Source: Candidatus Nitrosopumilus sp.
GTDB taxonomy: Archaea > Thermoproteota > Nitrososphaeria > Nitrososphaerales > Nitrososphaeraceae
Assembly: GCA_013694585.1 (NCBI GenBank)
Contig: JACDCB010000015.1
Location: forward strand, 1 to 44,254
DNA length: 44,254 nucleotides
Direction: 5' to 3'
Positions 1 through 9,105 of this stretch are shown piece by piece. A program made the translations under genes and the position numbers. The notes under the pieces were generated by a model. It had not been told where the DNA came from. It saw only the letters and a program-made list of their open reading frames with translations, and ran no database searches. Every line of letters starts with the position of its first letter. Position 1 is the first letter of the stretch.

Positions 1-6
1 CTTGGT

Positions 7-351
7 TTATTTTCTATTATATGCATCCTCGATCCTGACTATGTCAGATTCATCAAATTCGCCCATTGAGATTTCTAAAATGATAGACGGGGATTGCAAA
101 TTTTTAACCCTGTGCTTTGAACCCCTATTTATGAAAATCACGTCGTTTTCATGTAGTATACTTGTATTATCATCGAGTTCTACAGAAATAGAGCCCTTTA
201 AAACTTTCCACCATTCTTCTCTCTTATGATGATATTGCAAACTGGTTTGAGAATGTGGATTCAAATGTAATAACTTGACAGTGCATTTTTCATTTTCAAC
301 AAATTTTTCAAATTTCCCCCAGGGCCTATTCTCCTCATAAACCTCAATCAT
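7..351 (-). CDS. Cupin protein, mannose-6-phosphate isomerase type II-like
   Basis: A 114-residue single cupin domain. The first cupin motif is visible as a double His followed by Glu-Glu (YHHKREEWWKVLKGS, near residues 40-54) and the second as NRGSKHRV (near residues 75-82). Together these supply the His/Glu metal ligands of the fold. The opening RPWGKFE and the overall length match the small cupins related to the C-terminal half of type II phosphomannose isomerase/GDP-mannose pyrophosphorylase. The likely role is sugar-phosphate isomerisation or sugar binding for glycan or compatible-solute synthesis, but the substrate cannot be read from the sequence. The frame is complete, with its stop six bases from the left edge. 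A stand-alone metal-binding cupin of other function is the alternative. Confidence 0.8.
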   Translation of the reverse strand: MIEVYEENRPWGKFEKFVENEKCTVKLLHLNPHSQTSLQYHHKREEWWKVLKGSISVELDDNTSILHENDVIFINRGSKHRVKNLQSPSIILEISMGEFDESDIVRIEDAYNRK

Positions 352-507
352 GTTTCTATATTTTAATTGCTATCATATTATTTAAAAATAAACAGCGCTA
401 TTTCTGAGCCCTTGACATTCAGAGGATAATTCCAAATGATCTGGGTGTGCAGATTAGAAACTTGTAAAGGGCTATAAATTAGAATTAAACAATTTGGAAG
501 ACATGGA

Positions 508-870
508 CTAGCGGACTGATATCAATGAATCATCAAGTGTCCCAAAGCATTGGATGAATAGATTATTGCTTCTCTTATAGATCCAATTGGAGAACTCCTC
601 GAACGTAAATACTCTCTGGTGCTGGATTGCAATGGGAACATAGCCTCCAAAAGTTATAACTTGGATCACGACATAATCCTCATTTACGATTGCAAGTTCT
701 TGTTCTCCATAATCACTTACCTCATCAAGTAGTGTGGTGTAAAGTATCACTGGCTTGCCTGTTTCAGCAACGGTCTGAGAAAGGTCCATTAACTTCTCTC
801 TGAAATTATGAATCAGACAATCTTCAAAGGACATTTGTCTACTTTCCTGCAGTCTCCGCACCTTTTTCAA
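508..870 (-). CDS. Hypothetical protein, 120 aa
   Basis: I do not recognise the family. The product is soluble, with no membrane segment and no Cys cluster. The N-terminus is basic (MKKVRRLQESRQ). A second Met at residue 13 (MSFEDCLIHNF) is an equally plausible start. The middle has alternating hydrophobic stretches (LAIVNEDYVVIQVITFGGYVP spans about residues 59-79) that suggest a small beta-rich core, and the C-terminus is helical. It follows the cupin gene on the same strand about 156 bases away, so co-transcription is possible but not shown. It is probably a lineage-restricted thaumarchaeal protein. Confidence 0.55.
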   Translation of the reverse strand: MKKVRRLQESRQMSFEDCLIHNFREKLMDLSQTVAETGKPVILYTTLLDEVSDYGEQELAIVNEDYVVIQVITFGGYVPIAIQHQRVFTFEEFSNWIYKRSNNLFIQCFGTLDDSLISVR

Positions 871-1304
871 GCAACCTTGTTCAATTAAAAGAATTTATCT
901 ACATTAAAGATCATTACATTTGACTTTTAACTAATAATCTTTACACATCATAGCCAACTGTTTTTCAATCACATCAAAAAATGGTCCGGTTAAAAAAAAT
1001 GTAAATCATCGAATTGAGCTCCCAGCCCTTTCCTGTGCGACTGTTATACTTTTGAATTTCTTTGTTGTATATTACTGGCTTGGCTATTATGATTTCTGGC
1101 ATAATTCTAGAATCCTGATAGTACAGAATTCTTTGATAATTTCATTATTCATCCTTTCTGAGGGTCAAAAAAGGTGGTTATGGATATTAGAATAGGACAA
1201 AGTAGAAAAATTTTATTTTGAAAAACGAGCAATCTACACATTTTTAACATCTAATCCCAACAGTATTGTATTAGTTTAGTTTTGTTACAACACTATCTAG
1301 AAAA
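871..1304. other. Intergenic region with a possible eL13-like remnant
   Basis: This is 434 bases between the 120-aa gene and ileS, both on the minus strand. The only coding-like stretch is a 42-codon minus-strand frame (974-1102), listed separately. The stretch from 1150 to 1304 is AT-rich and shows no hairpin or repeat that I can support. Confidence 0.4.
974..1102 (-). pseudogene. Possible short ORF or remnant resembling the N-terminus of ribosomal protein eL13
   Basis: A 42-codon frame starting with ATG. Its first 28 residues look protein-like: IIAKPVIYNKEIQKYNSRTG followed by KGW. The basic start and the RTGKG motif resemble the N-terminus of archaeal eL13, where the motif continues as GRGFS-x-x-EL. 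After residue 27 the frame becomes hydrophobic and unlike eL13, then stops. This could be a decayed fragment or a chance ORF. The resemblance is from memory of the family and is weak. Confidence 0.25.
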
Positions 1305-4300
1305 TTAAAGTATGTAAATTGAAATTTCTCTACCGTCTAATTCTATCTTTTTAGATTTTTTAGCCTCGTTGGTTTTCTCTGAAAATTCAATGTTCCTGAC
1401 TCGTACCAAGTTCTGCAGATCTAACTCGAAATCACGTAATTTTGCAATTTCTTCTGGTGAAAAATTGGAAACATACGCTGTATCCAATATTTGGGTAGGT
1501 GAATATCCCAATTCTTTTCTAAGTTGTTGAATGTTTCGAGCCAAGTCCTTAACCAAGCCTTTTATCATTAATTGTTCGTTTCTGGAGGTATTTAACAGCA
1601 GAACTACATTTTCTTTCTCTCCTACCACATAACCACTGGTTGGGACAAATGCAAAATCCATGTCTGTAATAGTTAAATCTACTGATTTATCGGGCGAATA
1701 ATCGAAATGATAAAACCCCTTCTCCTTCAGTTGTTTGAGTATCCGGAATTTATCTTCAATTTCAAATTTATCAATTAATATGCCAATATCACCTTTAACG
1801 ATCTTTGCAACAGTTTTCCTGTTTATGGTAATAGATGGTATTGCTGGGGCTTCAAAGTTCATTAAACCTATTATTTTTTCGACAACGGTATTTGTCCTGA
1901 GCTCTTTAATCTCAATATTTTCTATGTTCATTTGTTCTTTTAACAATTCTTTTACCCCTTCCACTTTTAGAAATTCAGTCTCGTCAACGTAAATCAATGC
2001 TGATTCCAATGGCCACCTCCTTTTCAATTTGTATCGGTTTCTCAATGAAAATGATAAAGATGATATCTCCTTGATTTTATCAAATGCTGCTTCAACCTTT
2101 GTATTAGCAATTACAGCCAGTTCTTCACCTACAGGCAGATTTTCCATCAGAATTGAATCAAACTGCTTAAAACATGATAGGTAAAGGTATTCAGTAAAAA
2201 ATGGACAAATAGGATAAAGGATAATATCAAGCGTCAAAAGGCAGCGAGCTAAGATTCTATATACTGTAAATCTTCTTTCCTGATTATCCAGATCATCGCT
2301 CCAAAGATCATATCTTATCAATGGGACATAGGTTTGACTCAATGAATTAATTATGAAGTCTTCAATCATATGAGAAGCTTCATGAAATCTACAGTTACTT
2401 AACAAATCAGTGGATTCATCGATTAAGCTTTTCAGCTTTGTTAAAATCCAAATGTCTTGACTCCTCAATGAAAGGTCGTTTGCCTTCCAACCCGACCTTG
2501 AGTACCAATCACCGAAGTTGAATTGATCATAGGAAGCATTTTGCTGATAATAGATATGTAAGAAAAAAAGTGTGCTTAAAACCTGATGGGGTCTAGCAGA
2601 CATTTCTTTAATGTCAAAATTCAAGGGCTCTATTGGAGAAGATTTCCAAATAAAGTATAATCTGACCAGGTCCACAGGGTTGCTGAGTAAGAGAGATTTT
2701 GCATCAACAACGTTTCCCAGACTTTTGCTCATCTTGTTTCCTTTTTCATCCAAAACATGACCGGTGAACAAGAATGATTGAAATGGAGATTGAGGACTTT
2801 TTTTGAAGATCACATTTAGCATCAATAAGGTGTATGCCCAACCTCGAGTTTGGTCAATCCCCTCTGTCAAAAATTCAGCTGGAATTAATGTATCGTATTC
2901 TACATCAGAAAGTGATGAATAAGGGGCACTTCCGCTATTATGCCATGTATCTAAAACAAATAATTCTCTTTTCATTTTATTTTGACATTTTGGACAATTA
3001 ATCAATACTTCATCTATCCAAGGCCTGTGCAGTTCAAAGTTTTCTCCATCTGGCAAATACGAGGATCTCGCAACAATTGCTTCCCTGGAAAACAATCCTT
3101 CTTTAAAAGAGCATTTAGTACATTTCCAAATTGGAAGAGGCGTACCCCAAACTCTTTCCCTTGATATACACCAAGGAACTTTTTCCTTAATAATCTCGAG
3201 AAACCTATTTTTCGGTTGCTCGTAAAAATAATTCACTTTTGATGCGGCGGCAATAGGCTGGTCTCCTAAAACATCAATCATGTAGAAATACTCCTTCCTT
3301 GCCAACCAGACTATTTTGTGATGAGATCGCCAGCATGTAGGGTATTTATGAGTCAGTTTGCCTATCTTTACTACCGAATTTGTTAATCGCATGTCATTAA
3401 CGACAATTTGATCCACATCTCTTACGAATTGATCTTTGTATTTACCGGCGTCTTTAGTAAAGAACACCTTATCATCTATGGGTACAAAGATTGGTATTTT
3501 TCTTCTAGTTGCGATTTCAAAATCCTCTTCTCCATTTGCCGGGGATAGGTGGACAATTCCGCTACCAGTAGTAACATCCACAAAATTTTCTGCGACCACA
3601 AAATGGATTTTTCCTTGGGATGCGAGACTATTCAAGCCAGGTATATTATTTAGGAGGGGATGGATATAATGCTGGCCTTCTAAATTTATGCCCAAGAAAG
3701 TATCGACTACTTGGTAATATTCAAATTTCAAATCGGCCATTAATTCTTTAACCCTATTTTCGGAAACAATCCATTTTTCCTTTTTACCCTCAATATCGAC
3801 CTTTATAGTTTGATATCGAGCCTCAGGATTTACACCTACTAATTCGTCGGTAATTAATGTAAAAGGCATCGTAGTCCATACCACTAGGAAAGTTTCTGAG
3901 TCTTTTAGTTTTACCTTGTAATAGAATGAAGGATCTTCTACCTGCTCATAACTTTGATTGATTTCAGCATTACTTAATGATGTCTGACAGGAAGGACAAT
4001 ATGCTACAACGCGAAACCATTCCTTCAAAATCCCATCCTCTAGTGCCTTGCTAATGTATTTCCATTCTCTTTCAATATATGTATCAGTATAAGTCCAATA
4101 ACCCTTTTTATAGTCGAAGGACATCCCAATCAAATTATCTACTTCTATCCATTTTTTGTTATATTCAAGAATTAATTTTTTACATGTTTCGACAATCTTC
4201 TTGATTCCAACTTTACGAAGATTATCGGATTTATTACCGGTTAAGCCTAGAATCTTTTCTGCTTGAAGTTCCACTGGTAAACCTTGAGAATCCCATCCCG

Positions 4301-4553
4301 GTCGAAACTCCATCTTCTTTTTTTCTAAGGTAGATTTTCTAAACCATAAATCTTTAATTATCCTACCTCTAATATGACCCAAGTGTGGTTCCCCATTCAT
4401 GGTAGGTGGCCCCTCTACGTAGCCTAACGTCCTTTGAAAATTTTTAGAATCACTAAGGTATTCTTTGATATTTCTTTTTATTGCGGGATCATCATAATAT
4501 GCTCTGACTTGATTTTCAAACGTCTTTAACTCAAATTTATCCCCCAATTTCAT
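1305..4553 (-). CDS. ileS: Isoleucyl-tRNA synthetase
   Basis: Cytosolic class I synthetase that charges tRNA-Ile with isoleucine and removes mischarged valine. The HIGH motif appears as HLGH at residues 57-60, within GPPTMNGEPHLGH. The KMSKS motif is KMSKSLGN at about 607-614. The region between them holds the CP1 editing domain and Cys pairs that may bind zinc (CPSCQTSL near 188; CTKC and CPKC further on). At 1082 residues it has the length of the archaeal/eukaryal type. The ATG start follows a TATA-like element about 30-40 bases upstream (4584-4593, minus strand). It is divergent from the pyrophosphatase gene. No interruption is seen over 3.2 kb. Its substrate tRNA, tRNA-Ile(GAU), lies 8 kb away. 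Confidence 0.98.
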   Translation of the reverse strand: MKLGDKFELKTFENQVRAYYDDPAIKRNIKEYLSDSKNFQRTLGYVEGPPTMNGEPHLGHIRGRIIKDLWFRKSTLEKKKMEFRPGWDSQGLPVELQAEKILGLTGNKSDNLRKVGIKKIVETCKKLILEYNKKWIEVDNLIGMSFDYKKGYWTYTDTYIEREWKYISKALEDGILKEWFRVVAYCPSCQTSLSNAEINQSYEQVEDPSFYYKVKLKDSETFLVVWTTMPFTLITDELVGVNPEARYQTIKVDIEGKKEKWIVSENRVKELMADLKFEYYQVVDTFLGINLEGQHYIHPLLNNIPGLNSLASQGKIHFVVAENFVDVTTGSGIVHLSPANGEEDFEIATRRKIPIFVPIDDKVFFTKDAGKYKDQFVRDVDQIVVNDMRLTNSVVKIGKLTHKYPTCWRSHHKIVWLARKEYFYMIDVLGDQPIAAASKVNYFYEQPKNRFLEIIKEKVPWCISRERVWGTPLPIWKCTKCSFKEGLFSREAIVARSSYLPDGENFELHRPWIDEVLINCPKCQNKMKRELFVLDTWHNSGSAPYSSLSDVEYDTLIPAEFLTEGIDQTRGWAYTLLMLNVIFKKSPQSPFQSFLFTGHVLDEKGNKMSKSLGNVVDAKSLLLSNPVDLVRLYFIWKSSPIEPLNFDIKEMSARPHQVLSTLFFLHIYYQQNASYDQFNFGDWYSRSGWKANDLSLRSQDIWILTKLKSLIDESTDLLSNCRFHEASHMIEDFIINSLSQTYVPLIRYDLWSDDLDNQERRFTVYRILARCLLTLDIILYPICPFFTEYLYLSCFKQFDSILMENLPVGEELAVIANTKVEAAFDKIKEISSLSFSLRNRYKLKRRWPLESALIYVDETEFLKVEGVKELLKEQMNIENIEIKELRTNTVVEKIIGLMNFEAPAIPSITINRKTVAKIVKGDIGILIDKFEIEDKFRILKQLKEKGFYHFDYSPDKSVDLTITDMDFAFVPTSGYVVGEKENVVLLLNTSRNEQLMIKGLVKDLARNIQQLRKELGYSPTQILDTAYVSNFSPEEIAKLRDFELDLQNLVRVRNIEFSEKTNEAKKSKKIELDGREISIYIL

Positions 4554-4792
4554 ATTATACTGAAAATCAACTGTCCATCCATTCTTATATTTTTGGAAAA
4601 CAACTTAGCAAACTCAAGTTTCTATTAAAACAACTCGATTTCAACGGCCGAGACTGATTTCTAAATGTTACGAATGAATTCGAATGTTAGTGTAAGATCT
4701 TTGTACGTCATAGCAAAACTCAGGACTGAAAGAAAATTGTAGAAAAGTTGTTCACGTTCAGGAGCACTTGTATGTAGATTCCTTACAAATAG

Positions 4793-4805
4793 AATTATAT
4801 TAAAA
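4793..4805 (+). promoter_or_regulatory. TATA-like box of the pyrophosphatase gene
   Basis: The sequence aattatattaaaa is centred about 26 bases before the GTG start codon at 4824. That is the spacing of an archaeal TATA box to a transcription start on the first codon, so the mRNA is probably leaderless. It also supports the GTG start choice. Confidence 0.55.
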
Positions 4806-4823
4806 TTGTAGAAATCTCTTACT

Positions 4824-5360
4824 GTGAGTAAATTTAATCAAATCGGAGCGGGAAAGAATCCGCCTGGTGACATTTATGTAGTAGTTGAAATTCCTAAAAA
4901 CAGTAACATCAAATATGAATTAGATGAAGAAACTGGTATTCTATTTGTAGACAGAAAGCTACATACTTCCATGGTGTATCCGTTTAATTATGGATTTGTC
5001 CCCCAAACTAAGGAAGAAGATGGGGACCCAATAGATATCCTGATATTGAGTAACGATGAATTTTCGCCCCTTTCAGTAATCAAATCAAAGCCTATTGGCG
5101 TCCTAATTATGGAAGACGAAGAAGGGAAGGACTCCAAAATTATCGCCGTACCTCATGCAAAGATTGATTTTGATTATTCTAGGTTCAATGAAATCGATCA
5201 ATTGGATAGTCGAACTTTAGATAAAATAAAGCATTTTTTTGAACACTATAAGGAATTAGAAAAAGGCAAGTTTGTGAAAGTCACCGGCTGGGAAAATAGC
5301 AAGGCAGCAGAGCAGATAATTAATGAGGGAATTGATAGGTTTAAGACGGAATCATCATAG
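4824..5360 (+). CDS. ppa: Inorganic pyrophosphatase, family I
   Basis: Soluble Mg-dependent enzyme that hydrolyses pyrophosphate and so pulls biosynthetic reactions such as tRNA charging forward. The 178-residue length is typical. Signature residues are visible: VVEIPKNSNIKYELDEETG, the YPFNYGFVPQT strand, and the metal-binding Asp cluster in EEDGDPIDILIL, the family signature D-x-D-P-x-D. Further Asp residues are supplied in the EDEEGKDSKIIAV segment. The start is GTG, supported by a TATA-like box 26 bases upstream. The last six bases overlap convergently with the end of cdvC, so the two transcripts must run into each other. Confidence 0.97.
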   Translation: MSKFNQIGAGKNPPGDIYVVVEIPKNSNIKYELDEETGILFVDRKLHTSMVYPFNYGFVPQTKEEDGDPIDILILSNDEFSPLSVIKSKPIGVLIMEDEEGKDSKIIAVPHAKIDFDYSRFNEIDQLDSRTLDKIKHFFEHYKELEKGKFVKVTGWENSKAAEQIINEGIDRFKTESS

Positions 5361-6656
5361 GGCTTTGAATTGTTCACTCCAACGCATATAAGCTCTTACC
5401 ATATCTGAACTCACACTAGGTTTTCTAACTTTAAACATTTCTTTGAAATCTGCTAAATTTAGTTCCCTTGGTAAATCATCTTCTACTAATGGTTCACCCT
5501 TTTCAAATAGTTCATTTACCACCCTTAGTTGTGCAGACTGACAAATGTCTTTGATGTCACTGGCACTGTAAGCTTCAGATAATCTTGCCAATTCGTCTAC
5601 TTTAAGTAATGGGTCCTTTGTTAATTTTGAAACGTACTGTTTGAAAAGGTTCCGTCTGGAAGCCATATCAGGAAGGGTTACATAGATCCTCTTTTGAAAC
5701 CTCCTCAAAAATCCAGATTCAAGACTCCAAGGCTTATTAGTAGCACCTATTACATAAAGAAATGATTCTTTAGATTTTCCATTTATTCCATCCATTTCGG
5801 TCAAAAATTGATTTTTTACACGAACTTCTCCTCCAACCTCCCCATTCCTGGTCCCCAAGAGGGAATCTATTTCATCAATAAATAGCAATATTGGGATTCT
5901 TTCTTTCTGGTGCAAAGCTCTCGCAAAAGTAAATAGCTTTGAAATATTTTTTTCTGCTTCTCCTAACCATTTGCTCATCATCGATGCTGCATCGATATTT
6001 ATGAAATACCCGTGTATCTCGGCAGCCGCAGCGGCAGCAAGTAAAGTTTTTCCGCAACCAGGTGGTCCAAAAAGCAAGATACCTCTAGGCCACCCCAGGG
6101 GGAATAGATCAGCACGTCTTGTTGGATATACAATGGATTCACGAATGGCTCTTTTTGCATCTTCGAGCCCCACTACCTCTTTCCAACTCACCAGGGGCTT
6201 TTCCTTAAGTATTAGGTGTTCTAGATCTGAACTCGTCTCTTGAATCTTATTTGTATCTGAAGTTTGAGGGTTCTGACGTCCATTATGAACATCATGCTGC
6301 AAATTTGTTTTATTTGAGGGAATAACGTGATTAATTCTTGTGTTCATCTTTGGCAATGGATTATCCATTATTCCGTTTCTCTTAGGTTCAGGCTCAGTGA
6401 AAGAACGCCTATCATCCTCTAGTATACCATTTGCCATCTGTATTGCCTTTATTCTATTCTGATAAGCACTTGCCCTCTCTAGATAAACTCTATTTAACTT
6501 GTATTCTGGATAAATTTGAACCAACTTTATTAATGCTTCACTCGCTCTTTGGTAGGAGTTTATTGCTGACGAATGTGATCCTTGAGAATCGAGCTTGATA
6601 GCTTCGGCAGCAAATTTGCTTGCAGTATTCTCTAATTCCTGTGGCGCAAGTGTCAT
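5355..6656 (-). CDS. cdvC: CdvC, Vps4-like AAA ATPase of cell division
   Basis: ATPase that disassembles ESCRT-III-like CdvB polymers during archaeal cytokinesis. An N-terminal three-helix MIT domain covers about residues 5-75 and is the CdvB-binding part. A low-complexity linker of about 70 residues follows. The AAA module has Walker A GPPGCGKT (197-204), Walker B LLFIDEID (257-264) and an Arg-rich SRH region (LRRFQKR). At 433 residues it is slightly longer than the Sulfolobus protein because of the linker. A TATA-like box lies about 22 bases before the ATG. cdvA and cdvB are not in this window, as expected for thaumarchaea, where the cdv genes are scattered. A generic Vps4/katanin-type ATPase is the alternative, but the MIT domain argues for CdvC. 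Confidence 0.93.
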   Translation of the reverse strand: MTLAPQELENTASKFAAEAIKLDSQGSHSSAINSYQRASEALIKLVQIYPEYKLNRVYLERASAYQNRIKAIQMANGILEDDRRSFTEPEPKRNGIMDNPLPKMNTRINHVIPSNKTNLQHDVHNGRQNPQTSDTNKIQETSSDLEHLILKEKPLVSWKEVVGLEDAKRAIRESIVYPTRRADLFPLGWPRGILLFGPPGCGKTLLAAAAAAEIHGYFINIDAASMMSKWLGEAEKNISKLFTFARALHQKERIPILLFIDEIDSLLGTRNGEVGGEVRVKNQFLTEMDGINGKSKESFLYVIGATNKPWSLESGFLRRFQKRIYVTLPDMASRRNLFKQYVSKLTKDPLLKVDELARLSEAYSASDIKDICQSAQLRVVNELFEKGEPLVEDDLPRELNLADFKEMFKVRKPSVSSDMVRAYMRWSEQFKAL

Positions 6657-6672
6657 AGTATTATGTTCTCAT

Positions 6673-6682
6673 ATTATATTTT
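6673..6682 (-). promoter_or_regulatory. TATA-like box of cdvC
   Basis: On the minus strand the sequence reads aaaatataat, centred about 22 bases before the cdvC ATG at 6656. The position fits a leaderless or near-leaderless transcript. Confidence 0.45.
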
Positions 6683-6846
6683 TAATTTGTTGATAGGATA
6701 TGAAGTAAATAGTTTTAATCAAAAGAATAAAAAAAAATAAACCTTTTGCAGTTGATTAAAAAGGAATTGTAGTTCTCTTTTTTTTAATTATTAATATAAA
6801 AATTTTGACACACGATCTTACTATCCTTTATGATACAATATTATTT

Positions 6847-7641
6847 ATGATGTCAACTGATGGTAATGTAAATAATGAAATCCTTGGTGGTCTAGAAGAA
6901 TTGGGATTATCACAGTACGAGGCATCAGCTTATTATAGTCTGCTTGGAAAGGGCATGGTTTCAGCAACTGAAATAGCATATTTCTCAAATTTGCCAAGGA
7001 CAAAAATCTACTTTATTTTAAAGAAGTTGGAAAAAAAGAACCTAGTTTTTATAAATTACCAAAAGCCATTGATGTTTAGGGCTCTATCTCCGAAGGATTC
7101 TTTTGGCAACATATTAAGTAAGTATGAAAACAGGATCAAGAGTTTAAAAAAAATAATAGAATCGCTTCAACAAATTAATGAAAATGGATTAAAAAATAAG
7201 GGGATTGAGGAGAAAAGATACCTGGTCTTAAATCAATTTTCCACAGACAGTAAGATTATTGAGTTGATAAAAAATACAAATGAATCAATTGACATCTCTC
7301 TAAATCATTGGGGTAATGTGATTCTAAATGCCTCAAAGGAAGAAATATTGAAGGCCATATACAGAGGAGTAAAAGTAAGGATCCTATTTGACTTTATGTG
7401 CCGGGATGATTCAATCATTCTACCTAACGCAATTGATAAAAAAAGTGCAAAAATTAGTACAAATATGTATATCTTTGATAATAATAGTATGATAATAATT
7501 AATAACGATGGCACAAAATCAGCGTATTTTGATTCCCATGAGATTTTTGTTCCCACTTTAGTTAGTCAATTTAACGACACATGGGTCAAGATGGAAACAG
7601 TATCTTTGGAAAATAATAAGGTAGAGTCTATTAATTTATGA
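6847..7641 (+). CDS. TrmB-family transcriptional regulator
   Basis: DNA-binding regulator with an N-terminal winged helix-turn-helix (LGGLEELGLSQYEASAYYSL, then MVSATEIAYFSNLPRTKIYF), the typical TrmB/PF01978 pattern. An amphipathic coiled-coil helix follows (about residues 95-125 in this numbering). The C-terminal half has the PLD-like effector-domain pattern seen in TrmB-like proteins (SIDISLNHWGN, GVKVRILFDF), without an obvious sugar-binding motif. The longest frame begins with TTG at 6805, but tandem ATGs at 6847/6850 are better placed downstream of the TATA-like ttaatataaa (6791-6800), so I use 6847. The gene ends overlapping the end of nnrD by six bases. Its target and effector are unknown. 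Confidence 0.85.
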   Translation: MMSTDGNVNNEILGGLEELGLSQYEASAYYSLLGKGMVSATEIAYFSNLPRTKIYFILKKLEKKNLVFINYQKPLMFRALSPKDSFGNILSKYENRIKSLKKIIESLQQINENGLKNKGIEEKRYLVLNQFSTDSKIIELIKNTNESIDISLNHWGNVILNASKEEILKAIYRGVKVRILFDFMCRDDSIILPNAIDKKSAKISTNMYIFDNNSMIIINNDGTKSAYFDSHEIFVPTLVSQFNDTWVKMETVSLENNKVESINL

Positions 7642-8517
7642 TTGGTCAGTCAATGACTTGAGAGTATCATATTCCTTCATTACATATGCTAATTCGGTCA
7701 AAAGGTCAGATGCAAGCATGTGAAATCCGATTTTATTTGATAGCCTTAATGCTGCTTGCCCGTTAAAAAATAAGCCTAGTAAGCAAGAATGGACTGATCC
7801 ATATTTTGTCCTAAATCCAGTAATGAGTCCTGATAGTATGTCCCCTGTCCCACCTACGGTCATTGATGGGGTTGTTCTTTCGATAACAAAAGTCTCCTCG
7901 CCGTCAGAAACTATATTCTGATGTCCCTTTAGTACTATTATCAACCCAAATTCCTTTGCTTTTCGCGACACTAATTCGATCTGCTCAGATAACTTATTGG
8001 TAGGGCTATCACCAAATAGCCGTTTGAATTCTCCAGCATGAGGGGTAACTATAGTTTCATTGTTGGATATATCTGGTAATATATCCGGAATTAAAGCCCC
8101 AGCATCAATTATTAAATGAGATTCATCTTTCAACAGCTTTTGTATCAGCAAAATCAATGGTTGTGATTTTGATACATTTAATCCCATTCCAATTGCTGCT
8201 GCATCAATTTTTTTCGGTAAGGTGTTTAACAGTCTCCTAACCGAACCAGTAGTCAATTTATCATCTGGAAAGGGCAAGATTATAAGATCTGGAGAAAAGA
8301 TTCGGGATGAAATTAAGTTGATCTTTGGAATAGCGGTATAAACTAAGTCAGTCCCACTTCTTAAGGCTGCTAAAGAGGATAGGAGAGGAGCGCCATGATA
8401 TATTCTGCTGCCCCCAACCACCAAGGCTATACCGTTATCACCTTTTCTTGAAAATATATCTCTTGGTTTAACAATTTTTCTAATAAGGTCATCATCAACT
8501 AATGAGTAGTCTTTCAT
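7636..8517 (-). CDS. nnrD: ADP-dependent NAD(P)H-hydrate dehydratase
   Basis: Metabolite-repair enzyme that dehydrates the damaged cofactors NADHX and NADPHX using ADP. The ribokinase-like fold motifs are visible: the glycine-rich LVVGGSR strand near residue 33, TPHAGEFKRLFG in the middle, VLKGHQNIVSDG, and the catalytic NTP-type loop PSMTVGGTGDILSG near residues 217-230. The length (293) corresponds to the dehydratase alone. The epimerase half (NnrE) found fused in many bacteria and archaea is absent here and would have to be encoded elsewhere. The gene converges with the TrmB-like regulator and shares six bases with it. Confidence 0.93.
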   Translation of the reverse strand: MKDYSLVDDDLIRKIVKPRDIFSRKGDNGIALVVGGSRIYHGAPLLSSLAALRSGTDLVYTAIPKINLISSRIFSPDLIILPFPDDKLTTGSVRRLLNTLPKKIDAAAIGMGLNVSKSQPLILLIQKLLKDESHLIIDAGALIPDILPDISNNETIVTPHAGEFKRLFGDSPTNKLSEQIELVSRKAKEFGLIIVLKGHQNIVSDGEETFVIERTTPSMTVGGTGDILSGLITGFRTKYGSVHSCLLGLFFNGQAALRLSNKIGFHMLASDLLTELAYVMKEYDTLKSLTDQS

Positions 8518-8608
8518 CTTGGATTATTATTAGAGAGAATCATTATAATAATTAATTTTAGTGACAATTAAATTGAAATATAGGATTGCCTATATAATAA
8601 TTTGAGTA

Positions 8609-8812
8609 TTGAATAAAAAGGAAAAGGGTTCACGTAAAGATCCCAAAGAAGATAACACATATCAAAGCTTCAAGGTTCCCCTAGAAATCGATACACATTA
8701 TCAATTATATGGCAAGCATATGTGGGAGGTTAATTACTTAGAAAAATGTCCTAGGTGTGATAAACGGATTGACGAATTCGGCTATTGCGCGTGTACTGGT
8801 TTTGCAGAGTAA
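8609..8812 (+). CDS. Small zinc-binding protein, 67 aa
   Basis: A soluble 67-residue protein with a basic N-terminus (MNKKEKGSRKDPKED) and a C-terminal Cys cluster. CPRC at residues 48-51 and CAC near 60-62 together can bind one zinc ion. I do not recognise a named family. It sits just upstream of rpoP and another zinc-ribbon gene on the same strand, which suggests a role linked to RNA polymerase or translation, but that is only context. The start is TTG (8609), with a TATA-like tatataataa segment about 20 bases upstream. Confidence 0.65.
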   Translation: MNKKEKGSRKDPKEDNTYQSFKVPLEIDTHYQLYGKHMWEVNYLEKCPRCDKRIDEFGYCACTGFAE

Positions 8813-8909
8813 TCAAAGTCTTGTGTTGTCAAAAAGATTGACCTAATTTATTGATAGATGATGAGAATGAGGTAGTTTGGTATATTAATAAATGTCTTGA
8901 TTGGATAAT

Positions 8910-8919
8910 AATTATATAG
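8910..8919 (+). promoter_or_regulatory. TATA-like box of rpoP
   Basis: The sequence aattatatag is centred about 26 bases before the rpoP ATG at 8941. It fits a leaderless transcript that would also carry the abutting downstream zinc-ribbon gene. Confidence 0.5.
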
Positions 8920-8940
8920 CTGTTCAAAGAGATATTAAGT

Positions 8941-9105
8941 ATGAGTAACGAAGTTATGGGTGCAGTAACGTATGAATGTATGTCATGTGGCACTAACGTA
9001 ACAGCAGAAGAGTTGTCATACTTACCAGAAATAAAATGTATTTGCGGGTTCAGGGTATTCAGAAAAGTAAGACAGCCAATAATAAAACAACTGAAAGCGA
9101 TCTAA
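8941..9105 (+). CDS. rpoP: DNA-directed RNA polymerase subunit P (Rpb12-like)
   Basis: A 54-residue zinc-ribbon subunit of the archaeal RNA polymerase. Read from the nucleotides, the product starts MSNEVMGAVTYECMSCGTNV. The four zinc ligands are CMSC (residues 13-16) and CIC (33-35), the second pair followed by GFRVFRKVRQP. The spacing and the basic C-terminal tail match archaeal RpoP/Rpb12. The second ligand pair is C-x-C rather than the more usual C-x-x-C. The ATG has a TATA-like box 26 bases upstream. The stop codon TAA is followed immediately by the GTG of the next gene, so the two are probably translated from one message. Confidence 0.9.
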   Translation: MSNEVMGAVTYECMSCGTNVTAEELSYLPEIKCICGFRVFRKVRQPIIKQLKAI

